DNA of 64,000 nt from Zoogloeaceae bacterium (GTDB taxonomy: Bacteria > Pseudomonadota > Gammaproteobacteria > Burkholderiales > Rhodocyclaceae), in contig JACKMA010000001.1 of the NCBI GenBank assembly GCA_024235635.1, forward strand, positions 1 to 64,000, read 5' to 3'. Position numbers and translations under genes: made by a program. The notes beneath the pieces were generated by a model. The model worked only from the letters and a program-made list of their open reading frames with translations. It was not told the DNA's origin and ran no database searches. Of this stretch, positions 34,030 through 41,814 are shown in pieces (within the stretch, counting starts at the first letter, position 1; every line of letters starts with the position of its first letter).

Positions 34030-35368
34030 CGAAGTCTCCATAGGCGAGTTCGGGCAGCGGGATGTCGAGCTCGACCCCCTGGGTGAAGGCGAGATCGACG
34101 TGGCGCTGCGCGTCCACCTCGATCACCGGAAACACCTTCTCGGCGAGGCTGATGTAGTAGTTGGCCAACCGGTCGAGCGCCCGGCCCACGCCCTGCCCGA
34201 CCCCGGCCTTGAACTCGCCGCCGGCCTGGGGCTGGCTGACGGTGTTGCCGAACGCGGTGACGGTGCTGGTCGAGGAGCTGTACTCGATGCCGCGCCCGAT
34301 GCCGCTCACCACGCCGGCCAGCAGCGCGTTGGCGAGGATCTGGCCCTGCTTGCTGACCAGCCGGCCGCGCACGCCGAGCTTGCCGGTCTCGTCGAAGACG
34401 TGGCCGGCGACCTTCACTTCGAGGGCCTGGCCGTCCTTGCGCACGCAGGACAGCCGCACCAGCCGGATGTAGGCGCGCTCGGCGGCGATGTCGCCGTAGG
34501 CGGCACCGACCGCGAAGCAGTCCTTGATGTTGGCGCGGAAGTGGTTGGGCAGCACGCCGAGGTCGGTGAGCTTGAGCATCACCGGCAGCGGCTCGTTCTG
34601 CGCCTGCCCGCCGGTGGGCGCGTCGAGGCCGCCGAGCATCACCGCCCGCACCAGCCCGATCGGCAGGAAGGTCTTGCCCGCGCTGCGCTCGGTGGCCGCC
34701 ACAGCGCCACCGTCGGCGCCCTTGGCCGGCGCTTCGCCCTTGCCGGGTTCGGGGCTGGCCGGCGCGATGCGAACCCGGCCGATGCCCCGCTGCGGCGGCG
34801 GCGGAGGTGCGGGCGTGAGTGCCGGTGAGCCGGCACCCATCACCGGGAAGCCGGCGGCGCCGGCGATCTGGGCCGCGGTCACCCCCGGCGAGCCGGGCGG
34901 AAAGCCGGTCGGCGCCGCCACGGCGGCCGGCGGTGCGACCGGGGCCACAGCGGGCGGCGCCGCCTCGGGGCGCAGCAGGGAGTCGCTGGCCGGACGGCTC
35001 GCCGCGGGGTTCGCGAAGCTCTTGCGGCGCAGCTCTTCCTCCAGCCGCGCCAGCTTGTCGGCCATCGCCTGCGCGTTCTGCTCCTGGCGGGCCAGCCGGG
35101 ATTCCTGCCGTGCGACCTGGGCGCCGGCGCCGCCGATCCAGCTCTCGCGCGGATCGAGCTGCGCACCGGCTGCCGCGATCTGGGTGGTGCTGATCTCGTC
35201 CTTGGCGATCGGCGGCGCCTTCTTCTTGCCGTCCGAGGCGGCGAACAGCAGGTAGAAGGCGAGGTAGACCGCCACCGCGAAGGTCAGCACCAGCAGGTAC
35301 TGCCGCGCCTTGCCGTTCTTGAGGTTGGGGATGCGGGTGGCCGAGCCGGATTTCTTGAAGAGGCTCAT
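34019..35368 (-). CDS. traB: Type IV secretion scaffold TraB (VirB10-like)
   Basis: 449 aa. One membrane helix (residues about 24-44), a coiled coil (about 80-115), a Pro-rich linker through 220, and the C-terminal VirB10-like beta domain ('RAVMLGGLDAPTGGQAQ', 'VKVAGHVFDETGKLGVRGRLVSKQG' in pieces). It spans from inner to outer membrane and links the ATPases to the TraK/TraV core. Overlaps traK by 4 bp and dsbC by 11 bp. Confidence 0.93.
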   Translation of the reverse strand: MSLFKKSGSATRIPNLKNGKARQYLLVLTFAVAVYLAFYLLFAASDGKKKAPPIAKDEISTTQIAAAGAQLDPRESWIGGAGAQVARQESRLARQEQNAQAMADKLARLEEELRRKSFANPAASRPASDSLLRPEAAPPAVAPVAPPAAVAAPTGFPPGSPGVTAAQIAGAAGFPVMGAGSPALTPAPPPPPQRGIGRVRIAPASPEPGKGEAPAKGADGGAVAATERSAGKTFLPIGLVRAVMLGGLDAPTGGQAQNEPLPVMLKLTDLGVLPNHFRANIKDCFAVGAAYGDIAAERAYIRLVRLSCVRKDGQALEVKVAGHVFDETGKLGVRGRLVSKQGQILANALLAGVVSGIGRGIEYSSSTSTVTAFGNTVSQPQAGGEFKAGVGQGVGRALDRLANYYISLAEKVFPVIEVDAQRHVDLAFTQGVELDIPLPELAYGDFDDE

Positions 35369-36138
35369 GGCTGCACTCCGGCCGGGCGCACGACGCGCAC
35401 CACGGCGCTCTGACCGGGCGCCAGGTCGGCCTGCTCGAGCGCCACCGCGACGACGTCGCCGGTGACGAATTCGCGCTCGTCGAGCACCATCGATGCCGTG
35501 GACACGTTGGTCAGGGTGTAGACGTCCACCGTCCAGCGCGGGTGACCGGTGTAGCGCCGCTCATGGACGAAGCGCGCCTCCTGCCACAGCACCACCGGCG
35601 TGTGCAGCTCCTCGATCTGCATCTCCGGCGTCGGCGTATCGGAGGCCACCGCCCGCAGGATCTGGAAGAGGGACTTCTCGCGGTTGTACGGGCGATCGTG
35701 CGCGCCGCTCTCGGCGCTGCGGGCGACGGCAGCGCGGCGATCGCGAATCTGCACGGTGTCGGCCGGGATGTCCGTGGGGACCAGCAGCAAGGTGTAGGTG
35801 GCGTGCTCGGTGACCACGAAGACGCTGGTCGGCGCGGCGCGCGAAGGCTCGGCCGGCATCAGGTAGGCATCGCCCTGCCCCGCGTCCTGGGTGACGCGCA
35901 GCGTGCCGGCCGGGTTGCCCTCGCCCTGCACGCTGCTGCCGATGATCTCCTGGATCGGAGCGCCGGCCACGGCGATGCGCGTCGGATCCTTGATGGCGAT
36001 GCGCACCGTGGCGGTGGCGCCGTCTTCGAGGTCGAGCGTCACCAGCGCGGCGGCGACGCCACTCCACAGCAGGCAGGCGAGCGCCAGGGCGCCGCCGGCG
36101 CTAGCCCGCTTCGGCCAGCGCTTTGGCGATGTCGACAT
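35365..36138 (-). CDS. traK: Type IV secretion secretin-like protein TraK
   Basis: 257 aa, signal peptide to 'AAALVTLDLEDGATATV'. N-terminal domain with 'DPTRIAVAGAPIQEIIG', then C-terminal VirB9-like domain ending 'GQSAVVRVVRPAG'. Outer-membrane core component with TraV and TraB. Its first codons overlap the end of traE by 38 bp. Confidence 0.88.
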   Translation of the reverse strand: MSTSPKRWPKRASAGGALALACLLWSGVAAALVTLDLEDGATATVRIAIKDPTRIAVAGAPIQEIIGSSVQGEGNPAGTLRVTQDAGQGDAYLMPAEPSRAAPTSVFVVTEHATYTLLLVPTDIPADTVQIRDRRAAVARSAESGAHDRPYNREKSLFQILRAVASDTPTPEMQIEELHTPVVLWQEARFVHERRYTGHPRWTVDVYTLTNVSTASMVLDEREFVTGDVVAVALEQADLAPGQSAVVRVVRPAGVQP

Positions 36139-36691
36139 GGGGGATTTCCTCGAATTGGATGAGAGAGGCCCGGCCGTGATCCAGCCGGAAGCGCACGAAG
36201 TAGTTCCGGTTCTGTTCGGGAACCGGGGTGCCGTTGATGAGCGTATGCAGGCGCCCGGAGATCAGCGCCGCGAGCTTCTCCGGATGGACCCGGATGGTCT
36301 CCACGGAGAAGTAGGTGGTGGCGTTGTCGCGCTTGATGCGGGCGCTCTCCAGCATCTGGCGCTCCTTCAACGCGCCATGGGCGCGCGGATCGGCGTACTC
36401 CAGCAGCTTGGTGGCCTTGTAGTCGATGTTGTCCGGGGTGACGTCGAGGATCAGGTGGGAGATCCACAGCGCCATCTCCTCGACGTAGCTCTCGGAGGCA
36501 TTGCCGGCGGTGATCCAGAAGGACTTTTCAATGCCGGGCGGGGTGACGATGGTGCGCTCGCGACCGAAGCTGCCCATCGCCACCCACAGCGCCATCAGCA
36601 CGCCCGCGACCAGCGCCAGGTTGAGGTATTGCGAGCGGCGCAGGGTCGACTGCAGGCGCTGCAGATCGTCGGTGTAGCGTTGCGCGTCCAT
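36101..36691 (-). CDS. traE: Type IV secretion protein TraE (VirB5/8-like)
   Basis: 196 aa. N-terminal helix 'RYTDDLQRLQSTLRRSQYLN', one membrane segment, then a periplasmic domain with 'RERTIVTPPGIEKSFWI' and 'YFSVETIRVHPEKL', as in TraE. Functional counterpart of VirB8. Located between traL and traK as in F. Confidence 0.9.
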   Translation of the reverse strand: MDAQRYTDDLQRLQSTLRRSQYLNLALVAGVLMALWVAMGSFGRERTIVTPPGIEKSFWITAGNASESYVEEMALWISHLILDVTPDNIDYKATKLLEYADPRAHGALKERQMLESARIKRDNATTYFSVETIRVHPEKLAALISGRLHTLINGTPVPEQNRNYFVRFRLDHGRASLIQFEEIPHVDIAKALAEAG

Positions 36692-36693
36692 GC

Positions 36694-36996
36694 TCAGCCC
36701 ACCATCTCGTTCTGGGCCGAGGGCGGGACGCGCCGCGCCCATGGCCCGAGCAAGGCCGGCGGCAGCATCCAGTAGAGCAGATGCAGGAAGTAGCGCGGAT
36801 GGCGCGAGGCCTTGATGCGCGCAATCCGCCGGGTGATCAGGATGGCCGCGGCCACCCCCAGCACCAGGCCGAAGAAGGTGCCGCGGATCATGCCCAGGAA
36901 CAGACAGGCCGCGAACGGGAGCGCCACATCCAACTCCCACAGCCCGAGGGTCCACGGGTCATCGAGGCGACGCAGGATGAGGCTCTCTCCGTCCAT
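36694..36996 (-). CDS. traL: Type IV pilus-assembly protein TraL (VirB3-like)
   Basis: 100 aa. 'LDDPWTLGLWELDVALPFAACLFLGM' contains the TraL N-terminal motif, followed by two hydrophobic segments and 'HPRYFLHLLYWMLPP'. Small inner-membrane protein; counterpart of VirB3. Separated from traE by 2 bp. Confidence 0.88.
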   Translation of the reverse strand: MDGESLILRRLDDPWTLGLWELDVALPFAACLFLGMIRGTFFGLVLGVAAAILITRRIARIKASRHPRYFLHLLYWMLPPALLGPWARRVPPSAQNEMVG

Positions 36997-37006
36997 GGCC
37001 CGGGCC

Positions 37007-37351
37007 TCAGATCACGGCGCCGAGAATCGCGGCACCGATCGGCAGGCCGACCGCGCCGAAGATCACCAGGCCGACGTAGAAGAGCACCGGTCCCATGTTC
37101 TTCAGTGCCGCGAGGGCGATGAAGGCGATCAGGAAGCCGAGAAAGCCGATCAGCGCCTTGATGCCGGTCTCGAGGTTGGCGAGCTGGGTCAGCGCGGTGG
37201 CGAGCGGACCGCCGAGGTTGGCGAGGTCGGTCAGGTCGACGGCGCCGGCGGTGCCGGCCATCAGCGCGATGACGAGACCGAGCGCGAGCAGCGCGCGACC
37301 GCGCCGGCCGGTGGGGAGATAACGGGGCGATTGGAACGTGAGAGCGTGCAT
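37007..37351 (-). CDS. traA: F-type pilin (TraA-like)
   Basis: 114 aa with a long leader: basic N-terminus 'PTGRRGRALLALGLVIALMAGTAGA' then mature peptide 'VDLTDLANLGGPLATALTQLANLETGIKALIG' in pieces with two hydrophobic helices, the pilin layout. Position upstream of traL is that of traA in F. Similar length after processing (about 75-78 aa). The peptidase at 29075-29638 is the likely processing enzyme. Confidence 0.75.
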   Translation of the reverse strand: MHALTFQSPRYLPTGRRGRALLALGLVIALMAGTAGAVDLTDLANLGGPLATALTQLANLETGIKALIGFLGFLIAFIALAALKNMGPVLFYVGLVIFGAVGLPIGAAILGAVI

Positions 37352-37355
37352 GGAT

Positions 37356-37640
37356 CTACTCCTTGGCGTGAGTGGGTGCGACGGAAGCGGGGGAGCGCGT
37401 CGAGGCTGCGACCGCCCGGGAAACATTGCTGAACGCCCGTTGCAGGACTCGCTCCTGAAACCCGGGGATCGCCAGCGCTTCCTCGACGAAGGCGGTGGCG
37501 ATGTCCTTGAGGTCGAAGCGCACGGGCAGATGACTGCAGGCCCGCCAGGACTGATATTCCTTGAGCCCCTGGTAGGCGGCGTCGGCAATCAGAACGGCTT
37601 TGAATCCGGGGGTACGGCGGGCGATTGGGGAATTGGGCAT
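37356..37640 (-). CDS. Hypothetical 94-aa protein upstream of the pilin gene
   Basis: Soluble, slightly basic, no signal peptide or membrane segment. 'GFKAVLIADAAYQGLKEYQSWRACSH' and 'DLKDIATAFVEEALAIPGFQERVLQRA' look helical. Lies 4 bp before the pilin gene and 8 bp after the OmpA-like gene, so it belongs to the operon. No family recognised. Confidence 0.58.
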   Translation of the reverse strand: MPNSPIARRTPGFKAVLIADAAYQGLKEYQSWRACSHLPVRFDLKDIATAFVEEALAIPGFQERVLQRAFSNVSRAVAASTRSPASVAPTHAKE

Positions 37641-37648
37641 GGTGGGCC

Positions 37649-38272
37649 TCACTCGATGGCAACGATGGCGACGACGTCGACGCGCCGGTTCTCGGCGCGC
37701 CCTGTGGCAGTGGCGTTGCTGGCGATGTAGCAACACAGGGGTTCGGCCCGGATGTCCTCGGCCTGTGGCCTCAGACGAGGGCGCAGCGCCGCGAGAACCG
37801 CCTGCGCGCGGGCTCGGGCGATCCGGGCATTGACCTCGCGCGCGCCGATGTCGTCGGTGCGGCCGGAGACCGAGACGAGGCGCGTGCGGGCGCCGACGGG
37901 CAGACGCGCGACGAAGGCGTCGAGCGCCGCCTGCCCCGCACCGCCGATGCGGGCGGAATTGAAGGCGAAGGGAATCGAGGCGGCGTAGCGCACGGTGACG
38001 GGCTTGACCTCCGACGCCGGCACCCCGACCGGGTCGGCGAGAGATCGCGGCGTCGCCAGCGTCTTCGGTGTCGGGCGGAGCACGTCGCAAGCGGCGCATA
38101 CCTGGAAGCCCGGCCGCCCATGGAACGGGACGATCCGGATCGGGGTCACCGGACGGCGTTCCACCGCGACCGATGCCGGGACGACCGAAGCGTGCACGGC
38201 GCTCGGCAACGGGGTAGAACGACAACCCAGCAGCAGAAGCGGAAGAAACAGCGCCGCCGCCCCGCGCCACAT
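37649..38272 (-). CDS. OmpA-like peptidoglycan-binding lipoprotein
   Basis: 207 aa from the ATG of 'MWRGAAALFLPLLLLGCRST', a lipoprotein signal. The C-terminal half is an OmpA-like domain: 'ASIPFAFNSARIGGAGQAALDAF', 'VSVSGRTDDIGAREVNARIARARAQAVLAAL' in pieces and 'ENRRVDVVAI'. It would anchor the transfer channel to the cell wall. Stop and start overlap those of the transglycosylase gene. An extra Cys pair ('CCYIAS') lies near the end. Confidence 0.82.
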   Translation of the reverse strand: MWRGAAALFLPLLLLGCRSTPLPSAVHASVVPASVAVERRPVTPIRIVPFHGRPGFQVCAACDVLRPTPKTLATPRSLADPVGVPASEVKPVTVRYAASIPFAFNSARIGGAGQAALDAFVARLPVGARTRLVSVSGRTDDIGAREVNARIARARAQAVLAALRPRLRPQAEDIRAEPLCCYIASNATATGRAENRRVDVVAIVAIE

Positions 38273-38745
38273 CAGCAACGCCCCCGGGTGCCCAGCCGCT
38301 GCATCGCGCGATACACCTTCCATGCGTAACGGGCACGGGCGGCATCACAGGCCGCGCCCTTCAATTGGGTACACGAAGCGTTGTAGGCGCCGGTGGCCAC
38401 CCAGCTATCGCCGTAGCGGGCCTTGCGCTCGGCGAGGATCTGCGCACCCACCATCAGGTTGGTGCAAGGGTCGTTCAGCAACTGTTCGCGAGTGATGCCC
38501 TGCTTCGCGAGGCCCGGCAAGTTGCCCGAGTTGATCTGCATCAGCCCCAGATCGACGGTGCCGGTGCGCGCCCGGTGGGCGTCGTTGATGGCATCGGGGC
38601 GCATGGCCGACTCCACACAGGCGTGGGCGGCCAGTTCCAGCACCGTGAGGCCGTAGCGGCGGGCAGCCGTGTCCCAACAGGTCGCCGAGGCGACGGGCGT
38701 GGCCATGAGGGTCACGATGGACAGCAGGATCCGAGGACGGCGCAC
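38272..38745 (-). CDS. Lytic transglycosylase (VirB1/TrbN/PilT-type)
   Basis: 157 aa from a GTG that yields a clean signal peptide ('RRPRILLSIVTLMATPVASA'); a TTG six codons upstream is possible. The SLT core is present: catalytic Glu in 'HACVESAMRPDAIN', 'DLGLMQINSGNLPGL', 'NPCTNLMVGAQIL'-like segment and 'ATGAYNAS'. Opens the cell wall for the secretion channel. First gene of the leftward tra operon. Confidence 0.88.
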   Translation of the reverse strand: MRRPRILLSIVTLMATPVASATCWDTAARRYGLTVLELAAHACVESAMRPDAINDAHRARTGTVDLGLMQINSGNLPGLAKQGITREQLLNDPCTNLMVGAQILAERKARYGDSWVATGAYNASCTQLKGAACDAARARYAWKVYRAMQRLGTRGRC

Positions 38746-38788
38746 GGTAGTCAGCCCGGGCAATACGATGACATCAGGCTATCAGCCG

Positions 38789-38834
38789 CATGTCAGAAAA
38801 AACCGTACAAAGATGTGTACGGTTTTCTGACATG
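38789..38834. repeat. Long inverted repeat
   Basis: Arms of 21 and 19 bases (38789-38809, 38816-38834), complementary except for two extra A residues in the left arm, with a 6-base loop AAGATG. The inner part CCGTACA/TGTACGG is flanked by A and T runs and then by TGTCAG/CTGACA. Because genes on both sides run away from it, a terminator role is unlikely. Confidence 0.8.
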
Positions 38835-38975
38835 CGGACATGCTACACTCGCAAGCCCAATGACATACGTATATGCACACGCCATTTCTAAAACTTGCGA
38901 CAGGACAAGGGGATAGACACGGCAAGGGAGCCGCACGGGGGATCGCCAAAGGTGAATGGCCCTATCGGAAAGGGC

Positions 38976-39011
38976 CGGCGGCTTGCACTCCAATTGCCGT
39001 GCAAGCCGCCG
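38976..39011. repeat. Perfect 13-bp inverted repeat, 10-base loop
   Basis: CGGCGGCTTGCAC pairs exactly with GTGCAAGCCGCCG. GGCCCT/AGGGCC (38958-38963/38971-38976) forms a second hairpin directly before it, so that the two could not both form at their shared base without competition. Confidence 0.8.
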
Positions 39012-39036
39012 CAAAAGGCGCTATTGAAGGGCTACG

Positions 39037-39050
39037 GTCAACGCGTTGAC
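39037..39050. repeat. 14-bp perfect palindrome
   Basis: GTCAACGCGTTGAC. No loop, which is typical of a protein-binding site. It lies 125 bp upstream of the first rightward gene. Confidence 0.7.
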
Positions 39051-39174
39051 ACCAGGGGCAAAGGCCGGGAAAGCGCACCAGCCTTAAAGGGCAGCGAATG
39101 CTGCGACGCCGCAGATTTATCCGTACACAGGTCTGTCCCAATTTATGGCGTTTGCATCATTTACGATGCCGTTC

Positions 39175-39639
39175 ATGACGAACGAAACCGCCGCCATGGA
39201 CGCCCGCTGCCGAGGACAGATCGCTGCCTGCCTGCGCGTCTGCGGACTGTCCCATTGGCACGCGCTGCTGATGCGCTGGCTCGACCGCTATGCCGGCCTC
39301 GAGGACCTCGTGGACGAAGAGCGCCACGCGCCCTGCGCGGCCATGCTCACCCTGCTGCGCACCATGGTCCGCGTCGAGGCAAAGCCCAGCGATGCCTGTT
39401 TCGCTGCGCTGCTTGCCCGGCTCGAGTTTCTCGACTACCGGGTACGCCGCTCCACCGTTCCCGGGCGCTTTCTGTTCGAGGACGGGGAGACCTGGAATCC
39501 CGAAGCATCCCGGCTGCTGCAGTGGGCCGAGGAACGCCCCCTGGGCGCCTGGCGTGCGGGCACTTCGCCGCGCAGTCGCGAGGCAATCGCGCAGGAACTG
39601 CTGCGCGCCCTGCGTGCCGGCCATGAACCTCGCACCTGA
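39175..39639 (+). CDS. Hypothetical protein before the relaxase
   Basis: 154 aa from the ATG of 'MTNETAAMDARCRGQ'; a frame extension starts at 39145. Helical and Arg/Leu-rich, several cysteines. 'LSHWHALLMRWLDRYAG' and 'LEFLDYRVRRSTVPGRFLFEDGE' give no family match. It overlaps the traI start by 17 bp and stands between the candidate oriT and traI, where SXT-type elements have the auxiliary factor MobI; a similar role is a guess from position only. Confidence 0.6.
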   Translation: MTNETAAMDARCRGQIAACLRVCGLSHWHALLMRWLDRYAGLEDLVDEERHAPCAAMLTLLRTMVRVEAKPSDACFAALLARLEFLDYRVRRSTVPGRFLFEDGETWNPEASRLLQWAEERPLGAWRAGTSPRSREAIAQELLRALRAGHEPRT

Positions 39640-41662
39640 GCTGCTCGGCATGGGCGCGTTGGCCGTCGCCGGCACCCTGTGGTGGCTCACGCGCGAGCCG
39701 CCCGCGTCCCCCGCGCGGGGCTCGCCGTCCTCATTACCCGGCGCTGCCGCGCCACCGGCATGGCCGGAGCCGACCTTGCAGGTTCTGGACTTCGAGGCAC
39801 TGCTGCAGACCACCGGCACCGCCGGGGCCCTCGCCCGGGTCGAGGGGGCGAGCGGCCTGAATGCCGCGACCTGGCAGGAACTGGTGCTGCCGGTGCTGCG
39901 CAATGTGGCGGAACTGGTGCAGTTGCTGCCGGCCTCGGAAGCGCATCACCATGCCCAGCCTGGCGGCCTCTGGGTGCACACCTGCGAGACCCTGCGCCAT
40001 GCGGTGCAGTATCGGGCCGCCTTCGTGCTGCCGCCGGCGCAGGACGCCGACGATGTTGCCCGCGCGCGCCACCGCTGGACCGCGGGCGTCATGATCGGCG
40101 CCCTGTTGCACGACGTTGGCAAGACGGTCACGGATGTACGGGTCCGCCTCTACGGGCCGGACTGTACCGGCGCGTCGTGGTCGGCGATGGCGGGCACCAT
40201 GGGCGAAGCCGGCGCAACCGACTACGCCGTGTCCTTTCCGCCGGAGTCCGAACGCGACTACCGGGCGCACCAGCGCCTGGGCGCCCTGCTGCTGCAAAAG
40301 CTCGTCCCACCCGACACCCTGGTCTGGCTCAGTGACGACAAGGCCCTGCTCGATCAGCTGTTGCAGTATCTGCTGGGCGAAGCCCGACCGGACAACCCGA
40401 TTGCCACGATCGTCGCGCGCGCGGAGGCAGAGAGCGTACGCACCAATCTGCGTGAGGGACCGCGGACGCGCTTCGCCACCGCGCGTGCTGTGCCGCTCAT
40501 CGAGCGCCTGATGGCGGCGTTGCGGCGCATGCTGGCCGAAGGCGGCGTGCTGCCGCTCAATCGACCGGGTGCCGCCGGCTACGTCTTCGAGGGGGAGGTC
40601 TGGTTCGCCGCGGCGCGGCTAGCGAATGCCGTGCGCGAGTACCTGGTGGCCAACGAGTCGGCCGTGGGCATCCCCGGCGAGGACAAGAACGACCGGCTCT
40701 TCGACGCCTGGCAGGACTATGGCGCCTGCATGACCAACCCGGCCTCGGGTCGAGCGCTGTTCGGCGGCCGCATCGAGTTCGACGATGGCATCGGGTCGGG
40801 CTACGAATTGCCGGCGATGCTGCGCTTTCCGCTCGCCAAGCTCTACCCGGACGCCGCCCAGTTTCCGGCTGCGATGCCCGGGCGGGTCATCGCCATTGCG
40901 ACCGCAGCCAAGCCGGGCGCGGACACGGCCCTTCCAGCGACAGCGCCCGGTGCCACCGGTCCGCTATCGGGTCAAACGCAAAGTCCAGGTGCTGCGAGCG
41001 CACCCATCGCTGCGGACCCGGCGGCCGATTCATGCCCGGATGCTGCCGAAACCCCGGGTGGCGAGCAGGGTGTTCAGGATTCGACCTGTCCGGCCGCGTC
41101 CGCACGGGAGCTGCGCCAGTATCTCGACGACGAGGATGTGGCGGACCTCGCCCGCATCGACCGCGTCGCGCCGGGACCGGGATGCCTGGCGCCGGTGGCG
41201 CCGTCCGTCACGCTGCCCGTCAAGGCCGACAGCGACAAGGCGGTGCCGGAGCGCGCCATGGCGTTCATGCGCTGGGTGCAGACCAAGGTCGCGGACGGAT
41301 CGCTGCCCTACAACGCGGCGGGCGCGATGGTGCACTTCGTGCGTCGCGGGGACGCCACCGCGCTGCTGCTCGTCTCGCCGGTGATCTTCCGGCGCTACGA
41401 AGAGGATCTGGGTGAGACGCACGCGAGCAATCCCGGCCTTGCCACGCAGCGGGCCTTCACCGCGGCCGGCTGGCATCTGCGCGCCAAGGGCGGCAAGAAC
41501 ATCACGAGCTACCAGGTCATGCGCTCCGGCGGCAAGGGTGGCAATCTGCTGAACGGATTCCTGCTGCTCGAACCCGAACGCTTCTTTGTGCCGGTGCCGC
41601 CGGCCAACGAACGCCTGATCGCCTGGAATACGGCACCGTCCGAGCCCAGGGAGGATCCATGA
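39623..41662 (+). CDS. traI: MOBH-family relaxase TraI
   Basis: 679 aa. One N-terminal membrane segment ('LLGMGALAVAGTLWWL'), then the TraI_2 domain with the three-histidine motif H108-H109-H110 ('SEAHHHAQPGGLWVH') and the HD pair H163-D164 ('GALLHDVGKT'), both diagnostic of MOBH relaxases. A Pro/Ala linker (about 430-490) is followed by the C-terminal domain ('RAMAFMRWVQTKVADG', 'VHFVRRGDATALLLVSP', 'GWHLRAKGGKNITSYQV'). It nicks oriT and leads the DNA strand into the recipient. Confidence 0.93.
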   Translation: MNLAPELLGMGALAVAGTLWWLTREPPASPARGSPSSLPGAAAPPAWPEPTLQVLDFEALLQTTGTAGALARVEGASGLNAATWQELVLPVLRNVAELVQLLPASEAHHHAQPGGLWVHTCETLRHAVQYRAAFVLPPAQDADDVARARHRWTAGVMIGALLHDVGKTVTDVRVRLYGPDCTGASWSAMAGTMGEAGATDYAVSFPPESERDYRAHQRLGALLLQKLVPPDTLVWLSDDKALLDQLLQYLLGEARPDNPIATIVARAEAESVRTNLREGPRTRFATARAVPLIERLMAALRRMLAEGGVLPLNRPGAAGYVFEGEVWFAAARLANAVREYLVANESAVGIPGEDKNDRLFDAWQDYGACMTNPASGRALFGGRIEFDDGIGSGYELPAMLRFPLAKLYPDAAQFPAAMPGRVIAIATAAKPGADTALPATAPGATGPLSGQTQSPGAASAPIAADPAADSCPDAAETPGGEQGVQDSTCPAASARELRQYLDDEDVADLARIDRVAPGPGCLAPVAPSVTLPVKADSDKAVPERAMAFMRWVQTKVADGSLPYNAAGAMVHFVRRGDATALLLVSPVIFRRYEEDLGETHASNPGLATQRAFTAAGWHLRAKGGKNITSYQVMRSGGKGGNLLNGFLLLEPERFFVPVPPANERLIAWNTAPSEPREDP

Positions 41663-41814
41663 GCGCGCATGCCCGGCCGCCCGAAGTGCGCGCGATCCCT
41701 CCCCTGGGGATGAGGCGGGGGTTTCGCGAAGCACCGCTTCGCGCCCGCCGAACGGGCCGGGGGTGCAAAACCGGCCCTCCGGTGTCACGAAGTGACGGGA
41801 GGGTAGTCCAGTGA
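41659..41814 (+). CDS. Possible 51-aa ORF between traI and traD
   Basis: ATG overlaps the traI stop (ATGA) and the TGA overlaps the traD start (GTGA), so the frame exactly bridges the 148-bp gap. The product is very Arg-rich (about 12 Arg in 51). No family. The stop-start coupling at both ends argues for real translation, the biased composition against it. Confidence 0.35.
   Translation: MSAHARPPEVRAIPPLGMRRGFREAPLRARRTGRGCKTGPPVSRSDGRVVQ

Larger units (their letters stand above)
38746..39174. other. Hairpin-rich divergent region, candidate oriT and promoters
   Basis: 429 bp between the leftward tra operon and the rightward traI operon, with no convincing gene. It holds an inverted repeat at 38789-38834, tandem GACATGC copies (38829-38835, 38837-38843), a hairpin at 38958-38976, a perfect 13-bp stem at 38976-39011 and a 14-bp palindrome at 39037-39050. 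CCGTACA occurs three times (two in the first repeat, once near 39121). Position next to the relaxase gene and dense dyads suit an oriT or a regulated divergent promoter. Confidence 0.45.

Noticed and set aside
38789..38834. Bidirectional terminator
   Set aside because: A and T runs flank the stem, but both neighbouring operons run away from it, and pairing extends beyond the runs.
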